A stretch of DNA of 64,000 nucleotides from Cymbidium sinense (taxonomy: Eukaryota > Streptophyta > Magnoliopsida > Asparagales > Orchidaceae): positions 208,066,982 to 208,130,981 of the forward strand of contig CM038215.1 of NCBI GenBank assembly GCA_021442155.1. The letters are read 5' to 3'. Below are positions 40,601 through 52,600 of this stretch, one piece after another; positions within the stretch are counted from its first letter, which is position 1; each line of letters begins with the position of its first letter. The notes under the pieces are model-generated. The model searched no databases and had not been told where the DNA came from. It saw nothing but the letters and a program-made list of their open reading frames with translations. Made by a program: the position numbers and the translations under genes.

Positions 40601-43600
40601 CTTCAAAAATCAGCAAATTTTTCATGAAATATCTCTAAACATATTACAATAGGATATGCTAAACATATGACAATTACACAATAAAAAATTAAAAAAAATA
40701 AAATAGACCTTCATGAGAAAAGAAAATACGCAAAACAGTCTCAAAAAATTACCAGATTTTTCATGAAACATCTCTAAACATTTTATAATAGGATATACTA
40801 AACATATGATAAACTCCACAGTAAAAAATTTTGAAAAAAAAAAATTTAATGAGACTACAGAGAATACACATACAAAACAGTTCCAAAAGTCAATAAATTT
40901 TTCATGAAATATTTTTAAACATCTTACAATATGATATACTAAACATATGACAAGCTCCATAGTTGAAAAAATTGAAAAAATGAGGTGTACATTCATGAGA
41001 GTACAGAGAGTACACATGCAAAATAGCTCCAAAAATACCCAAATTTCGTATAAAACATCTTCAAACATCTTACAATAGGATGTACTAAATATATGACAAA
41101 CCCCACATTTGAAAATTTTGAAAATATTAGATGTACCCTCATAAGAGTACAAAGAGTACACATGCAAAACAGCTCCAACAAATACAAAGTCTTCATGAAA
41201 TATCTCAAAACATCTTACAACAGGATATATTAAACATATGACAAACCTTATAGTTGAAAATTTTGAAAAAATAGGGTGTACTTTAATCAGAGTATAGAAA
41301 GTATACATGCAAAATATCCCCAAAAATAATCAAATTTTTCATGAAATATTTTCATATATCTTACAATATGATGTACTAAATATATATGACCCACAATAAA
41401 ATTTTGAAAATTCAAGACTCTAATTAGATACATAAAAAAAGCTTTCAAAAATCAGCAAATTTTTTATGAAACAATTTCAAACATCTTACAATACGTTATG
41501 ATAAACATATGTAAGTCCTACAGTTGAAAATTTTGAAAATATGAGGTGTCTACTAATGAGAATACAAAAGAAACACAAAATACTCTAAAATCAAGAATTT
41601 TTCATGAAATATCTCTAAACATCTTACGATGATATACCAAATATATGACAAGCCACTTGAAAAATTAAAAAAATTTAAAATAGTAGATTTTTTATGAAAT
41701 ACGTGATAAGACACACGAAATAACCAAAAAATATTCAAATTTTTAATGAAATATCTCCAAACATCTTACAATGGATACAACAAACATAATGCTCCAGTTA
41801 AAATTTTAAAATGGAGATTACATATATTATGAAGACGACGCAAAAAAACTCCAAAAAATAGCAAATTCTTCATAAAACATCTTTAAACATCTTACAATAC
41901 GATATACTAAACATATGACAAACCTTATAGTTGAAAATTTTGAAAAAAATGAGAGTGTACACTCATGAGAGTATAGAGACACACAGCAGTTTAAAAAATC
42001 ACCAAATCTTCACAAACATCTCTAAACAAATTCACACAGGATGTCTAAGAATATGACAAGTACTATAATTAAAAATTTTAGAAAAATGGGGTGTACCGTA
42101 ATGAGAGTACAGAGAGTACACATGCAAAATAACTCCAAAATCAGAAAATTCTTCATTAAACATCTCGTAACATCTTACAATAGGTTATGTTAAACATATG
42201 ACAAATCTCAATTAAAAAAATTAAAATAAGGTGTATTCTCAGAGAGATCGAGAGACACTGAAACAGCTCAAAAATTAGCAAATTTTTTGAAATATTTCTA
42301 AACATCTTACAATGATATACTAAAACATTTGACAAACTTCAGCTTAAAAAATTTGAAAAATGTACACTAATGAAAGTATAGAGAGTATAAATAAAATCAC
42401 CAAATTATTCATGAAACATCTCCAAACATCTTAGATGGGATATATATAAAACATATGACAAGACTGGTTGAAAAATTTGAAAAAAATTAGCTTAATAAAA
42501 GTATAAAGACACATCTGAAAATACCAAAAAATCAGCAAATTTTTCATAAAATATCTTCAAACATCTTACAATAGGATATACTAAACATATGATAAGACCC
42601 ACAATTGAAAAATTTGAAAAAATAAGGTGTACACTAATGAGAGTACAAAGAGTACACATAAAAAATAGCACCAAAAATCACCAAAATTCTTTATGAAATA
42701 TCTCCAAATATCTTACAATGGGATATACTAAATATATGACAAGCCCTACAGTTGAAAATTTTGAAAAAGGATGTAATTCTCACGAGTCTGAGATATACGC
42801 AAATAACTCCAAAATCAACAAATTCTTCATAAAACATCTCGAAACATTTTACAATAGGTTATGATAGACATATGATAAGCCGCACAGTTGAAAAAATTGA
42901 AAAAATAAGGTGTAGTTTCATGAGAGTACAGAGAGTGCACATACAAAACAGCTTCAAAAATTAATAAATTTTTTATGAAACATCTCTAAACATCTTATAA
43001 TAAGATATGCTAAACATATGACAAACCCCATAGTTGAAAATTAAAAATAAAGATACACTGGAGATAGAGATACACATGCAAATGCTCCCCAACAAATTCT
43101 TTAATAAATTTTTCTAAACATCTTACAATAAGTTATGGTAAATATATGACAAGCCCACAATTGAAAAAATTGAAAAAATAAGGTGTGCCTTCATGAGGGT
43201 ACAGAGAATGCACACACAAAACAGCTTCAAAAATCAACAAATTTTTCATGAAATATCTCCAAATATCTTACAATAGGATATACTAAACATATGACAAGAC
43301 AATAAAAATTTGAAAATGAAAAATTCCTCAGAAGATAAGTACACATATAAAACAATCCAAAAATCACCAAATTTTTCATGAAATATCTTCAAACATGTTA
43401 CAATGGGATGTACTAAACATATGACAATCCCCACAGTTAGAAATTTTGAAAAAATGAGATGTAATTTCATGAGAGTACAAAGACCACACATGCAAAACAG
43501 TTTCAAAAACCAACAAATTTTTTATAAAACATCTCCAAACATCTTACAATAGGATATACTAAACATACTATAGAAAATAAAAAATATGAAAAAATGAGTT

Positions 43601-46600
43601 CTTGAGATTATAGAGAGTACACATGCAAAACAGTCTCAAAAATCATAAAATTCTTCATGAAACATCTCCAAATATTTTACAATGAGATATACTAAACATA
43701 TGACAAGTCCCACAGTTGAAAATATTGAAAATATGGGACGTACTCTCATGAGAGTATAGAGAGTACACATGTAAAACAGTTCCAAAAAATCAACAAAACA
43801 ATCTATTTTCTTTTAAAGAACTCAAATGTGCTCTTATTTGATGGTGGGAACAACTGTGAAAACCTTAAAATTTTTAAAGTTCAAAAATGCAGGAATAAAT
43901 ACCTCATGGAGTTGCCTGTAATATCTCAATTTTTAATGTCCAAGATTTAGCAAATCTTTTGGGGAAGGTTGTACGTACGCCGGGAGAGAGAGCTGAGGAA
44001 AATTTTTAAACAAAAATAAAAATATATAAATTTTCGAGGCTAACTGAACGCGTCGTAATATTTTCTCCCGCCGCTTTAACTGATCTGGGCGCTTAACGTT
44101 AACGACATTATTACGTTACAATGCTATAAAGTAAGAAAAATCATATTTTTTTATTGGACATGTGTTGCGTTCCGGTTGGCATCCGAACGTAAAGCTACGT
44201 CCGGACTCCGCACGTAATATTTTCTCCTCGATCGCATCTTCCATCTCCTCTCAGTTTTCCTCTCGTGCGACTGCCTTCTTCGACCGAGCGCCTCCTCTGT
44301 CTTTCTCGCATGACTCTCGGCCAAAATCGAGGGAGCTTATCGTGTATCCGTCCCACACAATCAGATCCTCTCGCAGCCAGCCGAGCGACAAGCCCTTGCT
44401 GACCCAATCGAGTTTCCCTTTCCCTCCTCTCTTGCAACCTAAACTTCTAGATTATTTCTATTCAACCTTAAGCTTTATATTACTGTTTTTGTTCTCTTTC
44501 TTGGATGAAATGAGTTCGATGAACTCTTCTTTCACATATCTCATAAAGTTGGGTTGTGCTTTTCCTATGGATTTGAAAGGAGGGAGAGATGTGATGTTTG
44601 ATACGTGGAATGATATGAATCCTTGCTTTGTTATCATGCATCCACATATGTTTTGCCATTGCATGTTATTTTTGAGTTGCTAAGCGAAGAAGAAAGGGGA
44701 AATCGATGGGATTATTACTTGTATGAAGTTGTCTTAGCTTTATTTTTGCCTCGTTTTAACATTTAGCAACTTATTACTTTACAAATAGTTATCTAGTTAA
44801 ATCTGAAAATTTCAGATTTGTGTTGTTGAGCTTAGCATGATTGTTCGCCTTGCCTTGTCCTTACTTCTTTCCATCGTTTGATTACTTGCTATTATGCAAA
44901 TGATTATCTGGTTTAAGTGAAAAAATTTTAGTTCTCTGAATATGTCAAGATCTAATGCGGTTGTTTGCCCTATGTGGATTGAAACTTATTTGAATATCTT
45001 GCAAATGGCTACTTAGTTAAAATTAAATTTTAGATCTCTATGATGTTGAGCTTGACATGATTGTTTGCCTCCTTACAGTACTTGTTAATGTTGAGTTTGG
45101 TTCTCACTTAGATCTTATCGCCATGCAAGTATTTTCTCAGTTAAATCTGAAATTTCAGATCTTTACTTTGTTGGATTTGATGCGATTATGTGCTTCATGT
45201 GAGTAAAGTTAAAAAAAAAAAAAAAAAAAAAGGAGTAGAGTGGGCTTTGGGTTTTGCTTTTCTTTTCTCATTATGATTGGGTTCAAGCTTTGAATTCATT
45301 TCTATGTTAGCATAAAATTGAAAAGCTCTCTATGACTTAATGTGATCATCTCTAGTACTTCATATGTTGAAACTTGAATTTAATACAGATTTTTTTTTCT
45401 CTTTTATACATCAAGTTAAATGTCTTTAATAAAGCTTTAATCCTTGAAAGGAATTTATTTTGCTGTCCATAATCCAACTTATGTTGAAAGACATTGAAGC
45501 TTAGATATTTAATGTCCATTCCTATCTTTGAGTAAGCTTGAAATGGGATGTGATGAAATTTTCAGATTTATGAACTTCAATGTCACTTTCTGAAGTTTAT
45601 TTTGGCTCAAATTTTAGGGAGATATAATAAAACGAGAGCTTGTGTTTTCATGCTTGAAAGTCCTCTTATTTCTATTCAATCTATACACAATTTCGTATAT
45701 AACAATCGTTCAGTCCTGCTTAATCAAGTTTGTTGTTTGTTTACGATAAGTTAGCCCCAAAAAAGCCTAGCTCTGAGATGGTTTAGCGAAATGGTTACAA
45801 TCGAAATGGTTTAGCGAAGGCACCGCTTGATGTAAGTACTTCTCGAACTTGACACAGCTTTTTAGGAAAGAATAATTGAAAGATGAGTTACAAAAATAAA
45901 TTTCAATTATTGTATGCAAATTTTGTATCAATAAAATCTAGATTGGGTGGGTGTTCAGTCGAGTGGCCTAATGGCTCCTCTCCAGCTCATGTGTTTGCTA
46001 AGCGCTCCCTCTTTTTATGCTTGACTTGTACTGCCCTACTTTGACTCTTAAGAACTAATCAAAGCATTTTTGGAAGTCCTTCTTTTATACATAGTCTATA
46101 GTTGGATTATGTTTTCCCTTTGGAGTTGCAAAGAAATGAAAATGTGATGTTTGATGTGTGGTGTGATTTAAGTTACTAGGCTTTGGTTATCAAACATCCA
46201 CTTATGTTTCACCATTGCATGTCTATTTGAATTGTTGAATAAAATGAAGTGAAAAATTAGTAAAGTTACAATTTACATAGAGTTACCTTGCTTTATCCTT
46301 GTCTCTTTCCACCATTTGATAACTCGTCTCTATGCAAATGATCACTTTAGCTAAATCTGAAATTCAGCTTTGTGCATTTGTCAAACCTAATGTGGTTGCT
46401 TACTTTATATGGCTTAAACCTCATCTGACTATTATGTTAAAGAAAGGGAGATAGAGGACACGAATTTGTTTGCTAATCTTGTTCTTATTTTCCTCACTAT
46501 TGCTATCACTAAATTAATAAATTTTTGAAGCAAAATGTGAAAATGTAGTCCCATTTGCATGCACTTCATGGTTGAATTGAGTTTCTCTTACGAAGTTGCA

Positions 46601-49600
46601 ATAAAGAAAAAGAGATGATGTTTGATTGGTGGTGTAATTCAAGTTCTTACTTGTGTTGTCAAACATTTACCTATGCTCTCCCTTGATGCATCTATTTTAG
46701 TTAGTGAGCAAATGATGAAATTTCAGATTTATGTAGAGTCCATTTTTGTCGAGCATGTTGTTTGGCATAGTTTAAATCAAGTTCAATTCAAATCCTCCTA
46801 CCAAATCAATGCCCTTCAAAACAAAATAAGAGAACGGGAGTTCACATGTATAGTATCTTACATTACTTCCTTCATATTACTAAAGGCTAAAATTTGCTCA
46901 CATTTTGCTATTGAAGTGTCATTTTATTTACCGAATTTTGGGAAAATAGTAATATCTTGATGTTTGATATAATAATGGTGGAATGTTGGAATCATGGGCT
47001 TCTTTATCTTTTTACATTTAAAGTTTCATAGTTTCTAAATTTTGTTGCCATTGTAAAGCCAAAATAAAGTAGAGAATGCATGAAGCTTGACTTTAATTCA
47101 AAGCCTTCATTCTATTATTTGAACCTCTTGTTCATTATATAGATTGGCTAACTAAATCTTTTTTTTACATGTGGCCATTTTTGTTGCTTCATATGATATG
47201 ATTTGGAATACAATTCAGATTTCTATACATCAAATCAATGTTTCTTTTGACAAGTAAATTGATAAGTTTTCAATCTTTGAAGAAATTTAGTCTTGCCTCC
47301 TTCTATTATTGGAAACTGAAATTCGCCTATGTATTGCCATTAAACTATCATGTCATTAACTGATTTTTGGGGAATGTGTTGCCATTTGTCATGCAAAGTT
47401 GTAATTTAATGTTTTAGTCAATCAAATTTTGCTTAGATTCAATTGCCAATGATAATTGGGTCTAAGTGTAAAGTGCAAAGTTCTCTTTAATTATTTAATA
47501 GCAAATGATAAAATACATACTTATGTTTTGACACCTAATTATTATCTTACTTGCTGAATTTGAGAAAAGTATTTAATCTTTTATACTCAAAAAGGAAAAT
47601 GATGGAATGATGCTCATATATAATTGAAAGCTTATGTTATAGCCCGTTGTTTGGGATATTTCAAAAGTAAATTCAATTGAAATAATGATAAAATCATATT
47701 CCATGTACATGTGAATGAAGTTTATAAAGATACTTTAAAATAAGTACCCGTACACATTGTTCCAATGCGGCGGAAAAAATTTGTTTTGAAATAAGTACTC
47801 GTGCATATTATTCCAACGTTGCAGAAAAATCTGCTATAAAAATAAGTCCTCGTGCACATTATTCCAATGTAGTGAGGAAACCTGTTTCAAAATAAATACT
47901 TGTGCGCATTGTTTAATTGAAAGCTTATGTTATAGCTCGTAGTTTGGGATATTTCAAAAGTAAATTCAATTGAAATAATGATAAAATCATATTCCATATA
48001 CATGTGAATGAAGTTTATAAAGATACTTTAAAATAAGTACCCGTGCACATTGTTCTAATGTGGCAGGAAAAATCTGCTATAAAAATAAGTCCTCGTGCAC
48101 ATTGTTCCAATGTAGCAAGGAAACCTATATCAAAATAAATACTTATGCGCATTGTTCCAATGCGGCAAGGAAATGCTATGCTCCCTTTCTACATTAGTGA
48201 AATTAAAGGCCTATGAACGCTTTTCTTGGCGTGGTGGGTGCAAATATTTTCGGCAACAGTGTCTTATGACACATATTATGTACTCTTTTCTTGGCGTGGT
48301 GGGAAGGCCCATAAGTTACGGAGGTGATCTTGAGATCACAAAAATTTTTGGTAAATTAAGAACAATAAAAAAAGGAGAGGGAAGAGAGCTTTTTAGAATC
48401 AATATGACTTGAGCCAGATATTTAAATTTCAAAAAATTTCAAACATCATATTATGAAGTGCTTGATGATCAATTCTAGTAGCAATTTAGTTTAACTTTTT
48501 GATAAATATGGGTGAATTATCCTCTAATTTTTTTATGAATATTTCAAATGCCATACATGTTTCTTCAAGTAGATAAAAAAGAAAGGGGACTCAAGGGAAC
48601 TCTTTACATGAAAAGCAAGACATCATATGAAATAAAATTGAATTTGAAATACCAAATTATATATGACTTATAAGGTGATGAAGTGGAGTTGGAAATTAGC
48701 TCCAATTGTATGCAAAATTCTTGAGATCTTTAAGCTCATAATGCCTCTTGCAAAAATAATAAAAAAAAAAAAGGAGAATGAGAAAGTAAATTTTATTAAG
48801 AGTATCATGCCTCCTTTTTTATAACCAATTCTCACTTGGAATGGGGCCTTCTCTATTTAATTGTCATGCATGAATATTAAATAAATGAGAGGGAAAAGTC
48901 AAAAAAAAAAAAAGAAGAAATGCATAAAATTGGGTGGGGTGGGTGGGGAGGATAAATGATGGATGACAAAAGAAAAAAAAAGAGTCCATCATAATGGAAT
49001 CCTCAATAATATATCCATGAAACTTGCATGGTATTAAGAGGAAGAGAGAATTTTATTCTCTCCTTTCTTTCATGGAATCATGTCATGCAAAAGATGAATG
49101 ATAAAAAAATAGATGACATGGTAAAAAGAAAAGTTCACAAAGGTTTTAGTTTCTTGTCCTCTTTTATAAATATACTCATGAAATGAGCATTGGGTGGAGG
49201 GGGCGTGAAAGGAGGTTTCTTCCTTTTTAACGGGATCATGGCATGTCATATTTAAGATAAATAAAGAAATAAATAAATAATAAAATATAATAAGTGACAT
49301 GATATCTTTAAGTGGCCCATAAAGGGTATCATGAAGGCTTGAAAGTCTTTCTCTTTTACATTGCCCATTTTTTTGAAATTTCCTTAAGTGGGTTTACAAA
49401 AAAGGTAGATGATGTTTCATGAGAATATTAATCCCATGACATTTGAGTTTTGAAAGGATGAAATTTATTATCTATATCTAAAGATGATGAAATTCATTTG
49501 CATAATGCAAACCTTTATGCATATTATAAAGCATCATTCAATACATGTTTGCACACTTGAATTAGGGATGATCTTATTTTACACATCTCAAAGCAATCTT

Positions 49601-52600
49601 ATAGTTCATCTCATTAGCTTGAAAGGAGGTTTCTTTCTTTCTTAACGAGATCATGGCATGTCATATTTAAGATAAATAAATAAATAAATAAATAATAAAA
49701 TATAATAAGTGACATGATATCTTTAAGTGGCCATAAAGGGTATCATGAAGGCTTGAAAGTCTTTCTCTTTTACATTGCCCATTTTTTTTTGAAATTTCCT
49801 TAAGTGGGTTTACAAAAAAGGTAGATGATGTGTCATGAGAATATTAAGCCCATGACATTTGAGTTTTGAAAGGATGAAATTTATTATCTATATCTAAAGA
49901 TGATGAAATTCATTTGCATAATGCAAACCTTTATGCGTATTATAAAGCATCATTCAATACATGTTTGCACACTTGAAGTAGGGATGATCTTATTTTACAC
50001 ATCTCAAAGCAATCTTATAGTTCATCTCATTAGCTTGAAGTTCATGCAAGCTCCCAAAATAAATAATGACAAGTATAAAAGGCCTACATGAATTATGAGA
50101 AGTTGTATGTTTAATCTCATTATATTGAAGCATATGCAAATGTTCAAATGAAATGAGCCTTGTGTATGTCTTATGAAATGGTGTCCCATTTGAGTCAACC
50201 ACTTCATGAAATGTTCAAGGAAAGTAAAACTATGTAGAAATTATGAACCACTATTTTATAAGAATTCATAGCTTTGAGCTTTATGATAAGTGTTTAATGG
50301 AATGATTCATGTATTTTGAAAATGTTATTACATTTCATTCAAGCTAAACATACATGCAAATGTTCACATGAAACAAGCTTTATGCAACTTTTATGGGGAT
50401 CATATGTTGCTTATTTTGAACATCTCATTAATTTATGTAAGTGCTTACAGAGTTAAACTCTTATGTGTATCATGACACAACCTCTTATTCAATTCAACAG
50501 ACTTGAGATATGTAAATGATTAAATAGAGTATGTCTCCATATACATCATGGAGCAATCTTTTGCTTGACTCAAATGTGTGAGATGCACTTGAATAAGATG
50601 ATTTTTCTTTTCTTCCTTACGTGCCTCCAAGTAATCTCATACTTCATTTTATTAATTTGAAATTTATGCAAGCTTTTAAAACCAACAATGACAAGTAGAA
50701 ATGAAAGAATCAAACTCATATCTTATAGAATATATGTATACTTGTTTTATGACAAATGATTGAAAGGACCAAACTTGTATTCTTTAGAATGGATTTACAC
50801 TTGTTGTGTGGCAAATGTTGGAAAGATCAAACTCATGACTTACTTAAAAGAATAGGTGCATACTTAATTTATGACAAGTTTAGAAAGAATCAAACTTATA
50901 TATTTCAAAATAGGTATACACTTGACTTATGATAAGTTTAGAAAGAATCAAACTTGTATTCTTTAGAACAGATTTATACTTGATTTATGATAGGTATTTT
51001 AGAAAACTAAACTCATATTTCATAGAACAGATCTCTACCTGATTTATGATTAACATTTGAAAGTGTCAAACCCATATTTTTACAAAATAAATCTTCATTT
51101 GATTTATAGTGTTAGGTGTTAAAGACTCATGTTTGCAACTTGACATGTTTGTCACATCATATACCATTGCTTCAACTTAGACATTTCGATGTCCATATAA
51201 TATTTTAAAGAACAGATACTCGTGTGTATATTGATGTACTCAATAGCTTGAATGCTTAAGAAAATATATACAAGTAATTTAGTGAAATAGATGTGCGAAT
51301 TGTATGCAAAATAAATGAACAGATACATATAATCATTCAAAATCAATCACCTGCATGTGCCTCGACACATGTATTAAAAATTCAAATTCTGTGTCTAAGG
51401 ATGCTGTGAGGGTCGATCCTTGGTTGGGTCCTAAGGCTAGGTCCGGGTTAACAAAACTAAACAATCTAATGATGCAATTATAATATTTTCAACTTGATGA
51501 AATCTGAGAAGCTAATTCTATCATAGAATTGTAAAATAAACTTATCTGCATCATTGCTAATATAACTTCTTAAGTCCAAACTCTCAAGATGAAAGTCCCA
51601 AACTCGATCCTTTATGCTTAAGTTAGAGTTTATAAAATTTGGAGGATAATAGATCTTGAAGTAAATTTTAAATCACGCATGAATTTAGATTCGATCCTTT
51701 GCTAGCAAATAAGCAGAGTTGATAAGGTTCTACCCCGATGATGGTTGTGTTGACTGAATATTTCAACCTGAGGGGTTATCACCATTGAAATTCATTCAAA
51801 TTTTAATGTCAAATCATTATATGTTAAATTTAAATCAATAATGAAATGGTCAAATGTTTAAATTAAAAGATATTAATTGAATTAAATTAATTATTTAAAT
51901 TTAAAGCTAAATATCTATCCATCCATTCACAGCTGTTTGTTGGGGGTGACAAATTAAGAAATTTTTTGCTCACAAAGACCCAATGTCAAATCAAATACAT
52001 AGCTATGGTTACACTCAAATAATCTTACGCTAGTAAAGACATAGCTTGTCATTTGTTCGCATGATTTTGCCGCCAAATGGCACCACATAAATTGCGATTA
52101 TGACCAGAGCCTTCTGATCAGGTGGTTTGTTGCAAAATGACACCACTAAATTATGTCACGGTTAGTATGTTACCCAAGTTGCTTTTGTGAATTATAGAAT
52201 GTATTTGATTTGGCAAAAATTCTCCTATTAACTAAGGTTGATTTATATTTGTACCTTTAGACAAACTTCACACCAGGTCTACAAGGATGCCTTGGATGAC
52301 GCAACCCATAGCTGCTGAATGATCCTTCGGTCTAGTTGGGTCAACTATCTCCTCTAACTAAGTAAACTAAGGACCATGATAGTCCGGGATGACGAAACCA
52401 TCAAATTTTGATCGGATGTGTCATCCTTCCCCCAAACATATGCTTTAAATTAAAATGTTAAATTTCATAGATCTTAAACTCCACTCACTTCTACTATACG
52501 CTTAGCAACTCTTCGAGTAGCCTTAATCGAAAGTGCTCTCTCAGTATTGGGAGAGATAATTAACTATAAGTCCTTGTGCCTATAGGAAACCTGGAATTAG

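Larger units (their letters stand above)
28140..43795 (+). mobile_element. Large Mutator-like element with inverted tandem-repeat arms, FAR1-type transposase and Ulp1 gene
   Basis: Order: (1) an array at 28140-29390, read as the reverse complement of the right-hand array; (2) a degenerate FAR1/MURA transposase on the plus strand (about 29424-31430); (3) array type A (about 31860-36490); (4) a degenerate Ulp1-type protease gene on the minus strand (about 36560-39140); (5) array type B (about 39150-43795). The outer arrays are the same monomer in opposite orientation, so they act as very long terminal or subterminal inverted repeats. Convergent transposase and second gene recall maize MuDR (mudrA/mudrB). 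Ulp1-carrying MULEs are known as Kaonashi-type (Arabidopsis) and CUMULE (melon). Exact ends and a 9-bp target duplication were not found, so the limits are those of the arrays. Two nested elements are the alternative. Confidence 0.7.

Noticed and set aside
40622..41323. 233-codon minus-strand open frame (and overlapping 71-codon frame)
   Set aside because: It runs across five monomers of the 146-bp array and its translation repeats with the monomer; no domain.
31860..43795. CRISPR-like regular repeats
   Set aside because: Whole monomers of about 146-150 bp are related throughout, with no unique spacers, in a plant nuclear context. These are tandem arrays.
44162..44683. 173-codon plus-strand open frame
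   Set aside because: GC/CT-rich composition keeps it open. No known domain, the second half reads AT-rich repeat sequence also found at 46.1 and 46.6 kb, and no splice-consistent continuation is seen.
46622..46960. 112-codon plus-strand frame as a gene
   Set aside because: No recognised domain; begins in a repeat also present at 44.6 and 46.1 kb and has no codon-like composition.
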